A stretch of 48,484 nucleotides of DNA from CAYVQZ01 sp964453435. Its GTDB lineage: Bacteria > Abyssobacteria > SURF-5. Each line of letters opens with the position of its first letter. Positions within the stretch are counted from its first letter, which is position 1. The notes under the pieces are model-generated. The model made no database searches. It saw only the letters and a program-made list of their open reading frames with translations, and had not been told where the DNA came from. Made by a program: the position numbers and the translations under genes. Positions 25,321-35,538 of this stretch are shown one piece after another. Location of the stretch: positions 1 to 48,484 of the forward strand of contig CAYVQZ010000044.1 in the NCBI GenBank assembly GCA_964453435.1, read 5' to 3'.

Positions 25321-26382
25321 ATGATTGATCCAATGGTTAACGCAATGAGGCTTTTGCAGGCCATCAACGGAGAGCAACCCGACCAGGTCCCCGTGTTTCT
25401 GCCTATTGAAAGCGGATTCATGGCGGAATACGGAAGTGTGCCTCAACGGGAGTATCATAACGACCCAAAGAAAATGCTCGAGAGCCAGGCGAAAGTGCAG
25501 GCGAGATTCGGCGGGCTGAGCCCACTGTATACCGATTTCGGTGTCGTCACCGAGGCGGCGGCTTTCTGCGAAATATTCTGGCCGGAAGACGACTCCCCAT
25601 GGGCGAAACCCGCGCTCGAGAGCATCGACGAGGTGGATAAACTGAGCGTGCCCGACCCGAAGCGGGACGGATTATTCCCCAGAATTATGGAATATTTTGA
25701 GGAGATGAACGCATTGGCTGTTGAAAAGGGGCTGCAAGCGGGGGTCGGCAACGCCCGCGGTCCCGTCGGCTTCGGCAGTCTTCGCGGACCGGTGGTGCTC
25801 GCCGCTCTCATTCGCGGAATAAGCGAGTTTTTGGTCGATATGTATGACAAACCCGAGAAGTGCCACCAGCTCCTCGACGTCGCCACCGAAACACTGCTTG
25901 TCTATCTCGACATGCAAAAGAAAACACTCGGCAGCCTGGCGGCCGTCTTTCTCTGCGACGATATCTCCGGCCTGCTTTCTCCACCGCTTTTCAAGGAATA
26001 CTTCATCCCCTACGCGCGCCGCATTTTCGAAGCCCACGCCGACGCCCTGACCATCTATCACTGCGATTCGGAGATGCGGAATCTGACGCAGTTCGCTCCG
26101 GAAACAGGCGCAAAGGCTTTTCACATGGGGTTCATGCACGATATGGCCGAGCTCAAACGCACAATCGGCGAAACGATGTGCCTCATCGGCAATGTCGCGC
26201 CGGTCGCCGTCCTCATGCGGGAAAACAAGGAACGAGTGCTCGAGGAATCGAAACGGTGCATCGAGGGAGCCGCCGCAGGTGGCGGGTTCGCGCTCTCCAG
26301 CGGAGGCGTTATCGACCGCGGCACGCCGCCCGAGAATATCGACGCCCTCATCGAAGCGTCTGACAGGTTTGGGAAATATTGA
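25321..26382 (+). CDS. Uroporphyrinogen decarboxylase (URO-D) family protein, methyltransferase-like
   Basis: 353 residues with the URO-D TIM-barrel fold. It starts in the MtaA/CmuA-like manner (NAMRLLQAINGEQPDQVPVFLP). The segment TIYHCDSEM (H247, C248) lies where cobalamin-dependent methyltransferases of this family bind zinc, but the usual HxC spacing is not kept. The end GFALSSGGVIDRGTPPENIDALIEA is the typical family C-terminus. A true HemE is unlikely, because the N-terminal substrate motif of HemE is absent. Its last 118 bp (26268-26385) occur again exactly at 27248-27365. It appears to have been the first gene of an operon with the glycosyltransferase, ParB-like and SPL-like genes. 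Confidence 0.85.
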   Translation: MIDPMVNAMRLLQAINGEQPDQVPVFLPIESGFMAEYGSVPQREYHNDPKKMLESQAKVQARFGGLSPLYTDFGVVTEAAAFCEIFWPEDDSPWAKPALESIDEVDKLSVPDPKRDGLFPRIMEYFEEMNALAVEKGLQAGVGNARGPVGFGSLRGPVVLAALIRGISEFLVDMYDKPEKCHQLLDVATETLLVYLDMQKKTLGSLAAVFLCDDISGLLSPPLFKEYFIPYARRIFEAHADALTIYHCDSEMRNLTQFAPETGAKAFHMGFMHDMAELKRTIGETMCLIGNVAPVAVLMRENKERVLEESKRCIEGAAAGGGFALSSGGVIDRGTPPENIDALIEASDRFGKY

Positions 26383-26385
26383 CAG
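26268..26385 (+). repeat. 118-bp direct repeat, copy 1 (inside the uroD 3' end)
   Basis: Exact match to 27248-27365. It covers the last 38 codons of the uroD-like gene, its stop codon and three bases beyond. The sequences diverge abruptly at both ends. The two copies bracket the HEPN/MNT pair. Confidence 0.95.
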
Positions 26386-26443
26386 GGTCGGCGAGTGTGG
26401 GCCAAATATCTTTTGCGGCACAAGCCCTATAGAAAGCTATGAC

Positions 26444-26851
26444 ATGACAACCGAAACCGCAAGGAAATGGATTAAGCAGGCCCTGCATGACCTCGACATG
26501 GCCGAGAAGAATATTGAAATAGGAGGACACGACATAGCGGCTTTTCTTTCGCATCAGTCTGTCGAAAAACTTCTGAAGGGACTGTTCGCGCTTCGAAAAA
26601 AGAAGATTCCGCGATTGCATTATATAGATGAATTGGCTCAGATGCTGGAAATCTCAGATGCGGCAATGGAGCCCATTCTGAGTTTAAGCGCCGATTATAC
26701 GCTCGCGCGATACCCCGATGTCAGCGACGAGACGCCGTACGAGCAATATGATGAAAATTTAGCGCGCGAAAAAGTTGAAGCGGCACGGAAAGTTTTCCAA
26801 CTTCTTGAGGACAATTACAGGACGCTGCTCGAGGCTGATGATCATGCATGA
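26444..26851 (+). CDS. HEPN-domain protein of a HEPN/MNT toxin-antitoxin pair
   Basis: 135 residues from ATG 26444. It matches the HEPN pattern seen in MNT-linked proteins: WIKQALHDLDMAEKNIE, then HDIAAFLSHQSVEKLLKGLFA and the arginine/histidine segment LRKKKIPRLHYIDELAQML, then SADYTLARYPDV near the end. HEPN proteins in such pairs are usually RNases or toxin-like partners inactivated by the nucleotidyltransferase. The stop overlaps the MNT start. The pair lies between two copies of a 118-bp direct repeat and splits an otherwise overlapping gene set, so it is probably a late arrival. Confidence 0.85.
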   Translation: MTTETARKWIKQALHDLDMAEKNIEIGGHDIAAFLSHQSVEKLLKGLFALRKKKIPRLHYIDELAQMLEISDAAMEPILSLSADYTLARYPDVSDETPYEQYDENLAREKVEAARKVFQLLEDNYRTLLEADDHA

Positions 26852-27164
26852 TGAGTGGATAGCAAAATTTCGAAAAGAGGTCTTGCCGCACATTATCGAA
26901 GACACCAAGCCGTCGAGAGTGTTGATCTTCGGCTCAAGAGTGAAAGGCGACCCCACAGATGAATCCGACATCGACGTTATTGTCGTTTCAAGCGCTTTCG
27001 AAGGGATTCCCTTTGTTAAAAGAATGGAGAAAATGCTGAAGCTTGCGCGATTCCGAAAACATGTGGACTATCTCTGCTACACGCCCGCTGAATTCGAGCG
27101 AATCAAGAAATCATCCTCGATCGTCGAAGATGCGATGGAAAACTGTATAGAAGCAATCCCATGA
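26844..27164 (+). CDS. MNT-type minimal nucleotidyltransferase (antitoxin partner)
   Basis: 106 residues from ATG 26844, overlapping the HEPN stop (27-kDa-class fusions are not seen; the two are separate). The nucleotidyltransferase motif GSRVKGDPTDESDID gives GSx10DxD, with a later aspartate in HVDYLCYTPAEF as the likely third catalytic residue. In studied pairs the MNT protein adenylylates the HEPN toxin and so neutralises it. An ATG at 26838 would add two residues. The target here is presumed to be the HEPN partner encoded just upstream. Confidence 0.85.
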   Translation: MHDEWIAKFRKEVLPHIIEDTKPSRVLIFGSRVKGDPTDESDIDVIVVSSAFEGIPFVKRMEKMLKLARFRKHVDYLCYTPAEFERIKKSSSIVEDAMENCIEAIP

Positions 27165-27247
27165 AATCTGATTTGACGTTGCTGACCCGGAAATCGGAAT
27201 CCGTGGCTTCCCCTTTTTCCCCGCAGCCCTCGGAAAAAACAAAGGCT

Positions 27248-27365
27248 AGCCGCCGCAGGTGGCGGGTTCGCGCTCTCCAGCGGAGGCGTTATCGACCGCG
27301 GCACGCCGCCCGAGAATATCGACGCCCTCATCGAAGCGTCTGACAGGTTTGGGAAATATTGACAG
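27248..27365 (+). pseudogene. 118-bp direct repeat, copy 2: uroD 3'-end remnant
   Basis: Exact copy of 26268-26385, holding only the last 38 codons of the uroD-like gene with its stop. The DNA before it (27165-27247) has no similarity to uroD. The stop at 27360-27362 overlaps the TTG start of the glycosyltransferase at 27359, so this copy probably keeps the original gene junction. Confidence 0.9.
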
Positions 27366-28477
27366 AAGCTTTGGAAATACATTTCCTCGGCGCCCTCCGT
27401 TCGCCCACAAGTTGGTCCCACGTCACCCGCGAGATGATTATGGCGCTTGATGAGCGCGGGCACGACATATCGGTCACGAACTGCCGCGGGTTCCTCCATC
27501 AAAAAGAGTTCCGGCTTCCAGCTCGCTTATATGAGCTGATGGAGAAGAAACGGAACAGGCGCCTCGAAATCGCATTCGAGTATCCGCCCAATTACTACAA
27601 GCTGCTCGGCGAACGGCGCGTGGGATTGCTCGTATACGAATCCACCGAACTGCCGGCTCCCTGGAGCGACGCCATCCGCGAACATCTCCACCTGCTGGTT
27701 GTGCCCAGCGAGTTCTGCGCTCGAATCATGATTTCCTCGGGAATCCCTCCGGAGATGGTCGAGGTCGTGCCCTACGGAGTTCGCCCGGAGCTGTTTTCTC
27801 CCGAGGCGCGCCCGTCCGCATTACCGACAGAGAAGCGCTTCAAGTTCCTCTGCGTTGCAATGCCCCACAAGAGGAAGGGGCTGGATATCCTGCTTGAGGC
27901 ATATTGTTCGGAATTCTCGAAGCGCGATGATGTGTGCCTCGCGATAAAGTCATCGTATCGGAACCGGCCGGCGCGGATGAAACCGTGGGAAATCGATTTC
28001 GATACAGTTCTCAACCGATTCCGCTCAGACCCGGACTGCCCCGAAATAATTCACCTATGCGAAGCGACGCCGATTGACACGATGGCGGGATTCTGCACTG
28101 CATGCGATTGCTACGTTCAGCCGAGTCGTTCCGAAGGGTTCGGGCTGGCGATACTCGAGGCGTTCGCATGCGGCAAGCCGGCCATCGTCACCGCGTGGAG
28201 CGGGCACATGGACTTCTGTAATCAATCGAACGCATACCTTCTGGACTACTCGCTCGTTCCCGCCGAAGATGTCCAGTACGACAACGATTCGCCCGATGCG
28301 GTCGTGGCGCTGCCGGACGTGCGCCACCTGAGGGGTCTCCTGCGTCAGGCCCGTGAGGACACCGACTCGCTCAAAGAAAAATCGAAAAATGCGCTCGCAA
28401 CGGCCCGCGAGCATACCTGGGCCGCTTCGGCCGAAAAAATGGAAAATGTTCTCCGACAGTTGAGGCAACAACCATGA
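27359..28477 (+). CDS. GT4-type glycosyltransferase
   Basis: 372 residues from TTG 27359. GT-B fold: the N-terminal strand IHFLGALRSPTSWSHVTREM is followed by a short acceptor domain. The C-terminal donor domain starts KRFKFLCVAMPHKRKGLDILLEAY and carries the EX7E motif in PSRSEGFGLAILEAFACGKP (SEGFGLAILEA). This is a retaining GT4-like enzyme, acting in the cytoplasm on a nucleotide sugar. An in-frame TTG at 27371 is another possible start. Its start lies in the downstream copy of the 118-bp repeat, and its stop overlaps the ParB-like start by 4 nt. Acceptor unknown. Confidence 0.88.
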   Translation: MTEALEIHFLGALRSPTSWSHVTREMIMALDERGHDISVTNCRGFLHQKEFRLPARLYELMEKKRNRRLEIAFEYPPNYYKLLGERRVGLLVYESTELPAPWSDAIREHLHLLVVPSEFCARIMISSGIPPEMVEVVPYGVRPELFSPEARPSALPTEKRFKFLCVAMPHKRKGLDILLEAYCSEFSKRDDVCLAIKSSYRNRPARMKPWEIDFDTVLNRFRSDPDCPEIIHLCEATPIDTMAGFCTACDCYVQPSRSEGFGLAILEAFACGKPAIVTAWSGHMDFCNQSNAYLLDYSLVPAEDVQYDNDSPDAVVALPDVRHLRGLLRQAREDTDSLKEKSKNALATAREHTWAASAEKMENVLRQLRQQP

Positions 28478-29457
28478 CGTATGAACAAGTTTTCCTCGAC
28501 AACGTGGTCACCGAAGGTCCCGAAGCCGGGAAATTCAGTTTTTCGTTCGACCCCGGCATTGATGAGCTTGCGCACTCAATACAAATGCGCGGAATCGCAA
28601 GACCCCCAATCCTGAGGGAGACGGCAAACGGTTATCAGGTTGTGTGCGGTCACAAAAGGGTCTTGGCCTGCGTGACGCTCGGAATGAAAAAAATCGGGGC
28701 GCTGATTTGCCGCAAGGAAGCGTTCAGCGACGAGAGATGCCTGTGGCTCAGCCTGCTCGACAACGATTGCCCCGCGCGGTTGAGCACCGTCGAAAAAGCA
28801 ATCGCACTGTCAAAGTTTTCGGCTCTCGGATATTCGCCGGAGCGACTCGCCTCCCACATAGCGCCCCACCTGGAACTGCCGGCTTCCGAGAACTACATAC
28901 GCAATTATCTGCGCCTTCTCGAACTCGAGACCGACCTGCTTCATGCGTTGCACGAACGCACGGTCGGCGTCGAACAGGCGTTTTGCCTCCTCGATCTCGA
29001 TCCCGAATCTCGTTCCGTTCTCTTTCGTGTGCTCGTCGCGTGCAGAGCCAACCTGAACGAGACTCGGGAACTGTTGTCTCTCATTCAAGACGTTGCCGCA
29101 CTCAGACATGTTTCGGCGCCCGAGCTTGTCGACGCAGAAATAAATTCGACCCTCGAGGATAGCTCTATTCCTCCCCGCAGCAAACTCGAGCGGATTCGAG
29201 CCGGCCTCCTGCAGGCGCGCTATCCGCGACTTTGCGGCGCGCAATCCGAATTTGAAGCCATCGCGCGCAAACTGAGCGCGGACAAAGGGTGTCGGATACG
29301 GGCGCCCAAATTCTTCGAGGGCGATGAAATCTCTGTCGAAATTCGGTCCCACAGCGACGCCGGCCTGGCGGAAACGCTCCAGCGGTTATCCGACCCCGAC
29401 GCGCGCGCCGAATTCCGAAAACTTTTCGATTTGCTGAGAGGTCACACAACTACATGA
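28474..29457 (+). CDS. ParB/Srx-fold protein with helix-turn-helix region
   Basis: 327 residues. The N-terminal ParB-N (Srx-like) domain shows box I DELAHSIQMRGIARPPILRE and box II VVCGHKRVLACVTLGMKKIGAL; in box II the usual GERR arginine is replaced (GHKR). Residues 105-190 resemble the KorB/ParB helix-turn-helix (LSTVEKAIALSKFSALGYSPERLAS, then a second helix pair). The C-terminal third is unlike chromosomal ParB proteins. No parA is nearby, and the gene overlaps the glycosyltransferase and SPL-like genes by 4 nt each, so a role in that pathway, such as a regulator or nucleotide-dependent switch, is more likely than partitioning. Confidence 0.8.
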   Translation: MTYEQVFLDNVVTEGPEAGKFSFSFDPGIDELAHSIQMRGIARPPILRETANGYQVVCGHKRVLACVTLGMKKIGALICRKEAFSDERCLWLSLLDNDCPARLSTVEKAIALSKFSALGYSPERLASHIAPHLELPASENYIRNYLRLLELETDLLHALHERTVGVEQAFCLLDLDPESRSVLFRVLVACRANLNETRELLSLIQDVAALRHVSAPELVDAEINSTLEDSSIPPRSKLERIRAGLLQARYPRLCGAQSEFEAIARKLSADKGCRIRAPKFFEGDEISVEIRSHSDAGLAETLQRLSDPDARAEFRKLFDLLRGHTTT

Positions 29458-30509
29458 AAGCTTTCTTTCCGCAAAGAGTATATATAGAAAGGGACGTCAT
29501 CGAGCATCCCCGGGCGCGGAGCATCTTGGAAAAGATAGGTTCGGTTGAAGTGGTTCCGATCGATGACCACCGCAAGGTAGATTCTTTCGAAACGTCTCTC
29601 GACGGAAAATTTACGGAAGCAAAGAAGCGCCTTGCGATTGCCATAAAAAAAGGCATGCTGGTCAAGGAGTTCAGGCGTCATCCGGCGGTCGAGCAGGAGA
29701 GGGAATTCTATCTTCTCCATGCAGCCAACTGTCCATACGATTGCGCCTACTGCTATCTGCAGTGCTATTTCCAAAACGCGACGCCAACCATATTCGTGAA
29801 TCTTGAGGAGATGTTCGACCAAGTCTCCGATGTGCTGGCGGCCGAGCCTGACCGGGAAATACTGTTTCATGCGGGAGAAACCGCCGACGCCCTCGCGCTC
29901 GAGCGCCTCTCCGGCTTCGCCGCCGAAGCCGTGAGGTTTTTCGCAGACCTCGAAAACGCCTGCCTCGAATTGAGGACGAAGAGCGCGAACATCGAAGCTA
30001 TCCTGCCGCTTTCGCACAACCGAAAGACCGTTGTATCCTGGACCCTCACGCCGCATGAAATAGGCGAGCAATACGAGCGCGCGGCGCCACCGCTGAAGGA
30101 ACGCCTGCAAGCTGCCTCACGCTGTCAGCGTGCGGGCTACCCCGTCGGTTTGCGGTTCGACCCGATGATTCACTACAACGGCTGGCGCAAAGGATATCGA
30201 ACCCTGGTCGAGACGATTTCCGAATATCTGGAGCCGGAGGGAATCCATTCGATTGTGCTCGGGGGGTTCAGATTTCCTCCCCCCCTTCGCGAGATTATCA
30301 TCGAGAGATGGGGGCGAACCGAACTCGTTCTGGATGAGTTCGTTCCGCTGCCGGACGGGAAGCTTCGCTACTTCCGTCACATCAGGGAAGAACTGTACCG
30401 GGAAATGATAGCGCTCCTCGGCAAGCGCTTCGGCGAAGAAATAAAATCGAAAATAAAACTCGCGATGGAACCCGCATACATTCGCCGGAACATAGGCCTG
30501 AAAACCTGA
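29454..30509 (+). CDS. Spore photoproduct lyase-like radical SAM protein
   Basis: 351 residues, similar in length to SplB. The radical SAM motif NCPYDCAYCYLQCY gives CxxxCxxC for the 4Fe-4S cluster. The segment TPTIFVNLEEMFDQV after it, and LRTKSANIEAIL, VVSWTLTPHEIGEQYE, and RFDPMIHYNGWRKGY in the second half are typical of the SPL family. SPL repairs the thymine photoproduct of spore DNA; distant members in non-sporulating bacteria have unknown substrates. No sporulation gene is seen here. Its ATG overlaps the ParB-like stop, so translation is probably coupled. Confidence 0.85.
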   Translation: MKAFFPQRVYIERDVIEHPRARSILEKIGSVEVVPIDDHRKVDSFETSLDGKFTEAKKRLAIAIKKGMLVKEFRRHPAVEQEREFYLLHAANCPYDCAYCYLQCYFQNATPTIFVNLEEMFDQVSDVLAAEPDREILFHAGETADALALERLSGFAAEAVRFFADLENACLELRTKSANIEAILPLSHNRKTVVSWTLTPHEIGEQYERAAPPLKERLQAASRCQRAGYPVGLRFDPMIHYNGWRKGYRTLVETISEYLEPEGIHSIVLGGFRFPPPLREIIIERWGRTELVLDEFVPLPDGKLRYFRHIREELYREMIALLGKRFGEEIKSKIKLAMEPAYIRRNIGLKT

Positions 30510-30794
30510 CGCCGAGACCCAGGCGCCTCGCCTGTCTATATCAAGAACCGTCTTTCAGAAAAAAGTGACGCTGCCTCGCGTCCGCCGGCGCACGCGCAAC
30601 CCTCGCTGAAGCTTCCATGAAACTCGCTTGCCCACCGCCGCTCGCCTCACCAAACCAGGCTCCGCAAAATAACCGGAGCGTGCAGTCTTGAAAACATTAT
30701 TTGCACTCGTCAAAAGCGATATGCAAACGACCGGACTGGCGAAAGTTGCTTACTTCGCGAGAGGGAATAGTCACGGTTTGAAAAATTATCCCCA
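30510..30794. other. Convergent gap after the SPL-like gene
   Basis: No gene. A short hairpin CAGGCG-cct-CGCCTG (30520-30534) follows the SPL stop but lacks a U-tract. A segment at about 30691-30767 is loosely similar to about 32126-32203 on the other side of the GNAT-like gene. Confidence 0.35.
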
Positions 30795-31934
30795 CTATTT
30801 GCTCTTTTTGTTGCCATGTGCTTCCAACAGATAGAGATTGTATATATCACCGAACCTATATGTAAGCTCGAACACTTTTCTATTCAGGGGGTTTCTGGAA
30901 TAAAAATAAAGACTGCATGGCTCAAGGGAATCAATGAGGCGCAGCTTGGTGTAATTGTCGATCAGGCTGTAGTGAACACGCTCAATATCGTTTTTAATCG
31001 CATAATCAAGGGAAGCCACTATTACGCGTTCATAGGCAAAGCTCTTCCGGGAATAATCGCGATTAAAGCCCCCGAGGACTCCCCCCATATTTGAACCGCT
31101 GACTTGAAATGTATGGAATCCGGCCATCGTCCCATCTACCCGGATAAGAAAATGAAGGTATTTATTTGAGTTGAAAACGTCCGTCTCAAAGATATTGTCC
31201 TCAAAGAATCTCTGGCAGGGAGTGTTGACTCGACTTTTTTCAACTGAGCATTCGACACAGGATTTCATCTGCTCTCTGTCGGTATCCGACACGGGGCCCT
31301 GCCGAACCTCGGAAGTGATAGCTTTTTTCCTTCTGGACAGATTCTTTTTGAGATTTCGATGTTCACTCAGATATTCTGATATGTCTTTGTATCTCGTCGC
31401 ATCCAGCCATGCTTCTGAGGAAGAGGGATATTTGAGAAACCCTTCGGCTTGGTAGATATCGTCATGAATTGATGTATCGACGATTGTAACCATATCCGCT
31501 TCTCTTTCGTTCCTTAAATACGCCAGAATAGCTTTCATGATTACGTCTGCCATCCCCGGTTCTCGATAAAAGAATGGTCTGGTAAGATTCGACGTGATTA
31601 AATTGCGAAAGGATAAGTAGACACAGTTACTGGCGAGCGCTGATAGACCCGCACCCAATTGCGTCAGAAATCGGTTGTTTCTTAAGGCTGAATAGGAAGA
31701 CCGGAGATCAAATGGCTTGACCTTTACGAAGAGCCCAAGCCCTATCAAACCATCATCATTATAAACCTTCAAATAGAAAAAACTTACTCGCCGAGTTGAT
31801 CTTGCGACCCATTCACCGAAGAGGTCCCAGACACTACCGGAAAGTCCCTGCTGTCTGAGATGTTTTGAGAATACACCTTTCTCCTCCTCAGTCAGCGTCG
31901 TATCTTTTTTGCAGTATGTGCTGTTCATAGTCAC
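30795..31934 (-). CDS. GNAT-like acyltransferase (BioF2-like / FemAB-like)
   Basis: 379 residues. The central and C-terminal parts match the GNAT-type fold common to BioF2-like and FemAB-related proteins: HRNLKKNLSRRKK, a following helical region with VECSVEKS, then strands KYLHFLIRVDGTMAGFHTF and SFAYERVIVASLDYAIKNDIERVHY, and a NYTKLRLIDSLEPCSLYFY end. Such enzymes transfer acyl or aminoacyl groups, often in envelope or surface polysaccharide pathways. The gene is clearly AT-richer than its neighbours and has longer empty flanks, suggesting transfer from elsewhere. Family call is moderate; substrate unknown. Confidence 0.65.
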   Translation of the reverse strand: MTMNSTYCKKDTTLTEEEKGVFSKHLRQQGLSGSVWDLFGEWVARSTRRVSFFYLKVYNDDGLIGLGLFVKVKPFDLRSSYSALRNNRFLTQLGAGLSALASNCVYLSFRNLITSNLTRPFFYREPGMADVIMKAILAYLRNEREADMVTIVDTSIHDDIYQAEGFLKYPSSSEAWLDATRYKDISEYLSEHRNLKKNLSRRKKAITSEVRQGPVSDTDREQMKSCVECSVEKSRVNTPCQRFFEDNIFETDVFNSNKYLHFLIRVDGTMAGFHTFQVSGSNMGGVLGGFNRDYSRKSFAYERVIVASLDYAIKNDIERVHYSLIDNYTKLRLIDSLEPCSLYFYSRNPLNRKVFELTYRFGDIYNLYLLEAHGNKKSK

Positions 31935-32447
31935 GCATTACTCAGACAGATAGAATAGTACAGTCGATTTCGGCACTCCGGCAATAGCGAATGCTCCATG
32001 CGAAAGAGTATATCAAAAGGCGGCGACCTTTTCATGAAAAGCAAGAGGACTGAATCTCTGCCCCGGGAAGGAGGGTATTCTTATGTCGGTGAGCAACAAC
32101 AGAAGGGTGAAATCAGACTCTATCACGGTTAAGAGTTTGAAAACGGAAGGTTGACTCTCTGAGAGCGATATTCGAACGACCGAATGGGTGATACCTACAC
32201 TTTCGGAAGAGTGGTAAAGTGCAACTTTCGACCGTAATTTCCGGGAATCTTTTCCTTCCCCCTATGTCGCCGAATGGGCATTGACGGTGGGAATGAGCCG
32301 ATCTCATTGCGCATGTCAACGAAGTGGGCGTCTGAGCGAAAAGAGGGCTTGCCAAATCTCCCAACTTGTGACACATTCCTAAATAAGAATAAAACCCTAA
32401 TTGAAACGTGTGTCATGGAAACCAGCTAGAAACAATTGCAGGAACGA
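31935..32447. other. AT-rich intergenic region upstream of the perR-like gene
   Basis: About 510 bp with no convincing gene. It includes a candidate Fur/PerR operator near 32375 and the loose repeat partner of 30691-30767. Confidence 0.4.
32375..32390 (+). promoter_or_regulatory. Candidate Fur/PerR-type operator
   Basis: ATTCCTAAATAAGAAT is a 7-2-7 imperfect dyad (ATTCCTA against ATTCTTA on the other strand, 6 of 7 matching) in an AT-rich stretch 58 bp before the fur-family gene. PerR boxes are similar dyads (TTATAAT-n-ATTATAA), but the match in sequence is only partial. Confidence 0.3.
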
Positions 32448-32876
32448 ATGAGTCATCTAAAAGACGCGCTCAAGCGGTCCGGCCTGAAATTGACACACAA
32501 GCGGCTGGAGATATTTCGCGAGGGGGCAAAATCCGGCAACCATCCCGACGCCGAAACACTATTCAATGGAGTCCGCGAGAGGGCGCCTACGATATCGCTG
32601 GATACTGTCTACCGCACCTTGTGGCTGCTTCTTGGTCTTGGAATGGTGACCAGCCTTGGAGCGTCTCACGAGAGAGTTCGGTTTGACGCCAATTACAAGC
32701 GGCGCCATCATTTCGTCTGCGCGCGGTGTGGGATGATCCGCGACTTCCGCTCACAGCATCTGGAAAGCATTGAATGCCCGGAAGAGGCGGAAACATTTGG
32801 CGAACCTGTGTCGCTGCGCGTGGAGGTAAAGGGCGTGCGCGCGAAGCGCTGGTCCCTTGCGGAGAACAGTAGATAG
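32448..32876 (+). CDS. Fur-family regulator, PerR-like
   Basis: 142 residues from ATG 32448 (AGGA six bases upstream; a TTG at 32436 is also in frame). It has the Fur-type winged helix: LKLTHKRLEIFREGAKSGNHPDAETLF and ISLDTVYRTLWLLLGLGMV, then the dimerisation domain with RHHFVCARCGMIRDF. Only one CxxC pair is present; the second pair that completes the structural zinc site in many PerR proteins is missing. It lies 88 bp upstream of katG on the same strand, the usual place for a peroxide sensor controlling a catalase-peroxidase. Confidence 0.88.
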   Translation: MSHLKDALKRSGLKLTHKRLEIFREGAKSGNHPDAETLFNGVRERAPTISLDTVYRTLWLLLGLGMVTSLGASHERVRFDANYKRRHHFVCARCGMIRDFRSQHLESIECPEEAETFGEPVSLRVEVKGVRAKRWSLAENSR

Positions 32877-32964
32877 ACACATTCCCCCGTCGCAAATTGG
32901 GTCAAACGCTACAGCGCCGGCGGCGTGGCCCTCGGCGTAAACCACAGAAGAAAGGAGAACGGAG

Positions 32965-35148
<2,184 letters not shown>

Positions 35149-35204
35149 GTTGCAGCAACGGCTGAGGGAAGTCCCTCAACAAGAAGGCTGTGTATGCCAG
35201 GAAC

Positions 35205-35235
35205 GGGGCCGCCCGGTATCTGCCGTGGCGGCCCC
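35205..35235 (+). terminator. Hairpin downstream of katG
   Basis: A 9-bp perfect stem GGGGCCGCC / GGCGGCCCC with a 13-nt loop, 57 bp after the katG stop. The U-tract is poor (TATTCGGATTTT). A smaller stem TGAGGGA-ag-TCCCTCA lies just before it (35163-35178). Confidence 0.45.
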
Positions 35236-35538
35236 TATTCGGATTTTGGGGTCAAATCTTTATTCTTGATTGCGCTGCAAAACCCCCTCTTCTTTTCAAA
35301 CACGCGCAATCCATTCCTTTTGATTTCTTGTTAACGCGGCGCCTTTGCGATGAAAAGTCCTTCATCCCTGTTCATCGGCCTGCCTGTGCGTTGCACGCAG
35401 ACAGGTGCGAATCCGTGGTTGAGAAAAGCCGTTGCGCCTTTCTGGTTCAATTCTTTTCTCCGTGTTTCTCCGCGCCCTCCGTGGTTTACGCACCATTTCA
35501 TTCGCGCCATTGGCGTTCATTAGCGGTTCCAAAATCTT

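Noticed and set aside
25321..26382. HemE uroporphyrinogen decarboxylase
   Set aside because: Lacks the conserved N-terminal HemE substrate motif and no other haem genes are nearby; resembles methyltransferase-type URO-D proteins.
28474..29457. Chromosome partition ParB near an origin
   Set aside because: No parA, no parS-like palindromes and no origin genes are visible.
29454..30509. True spore photoproduct lyase implying a spore former
   Set aside because: No sporulation genes, and the gene is coupled to ParB-like and GT genes; a distant SPL-like function is safer.
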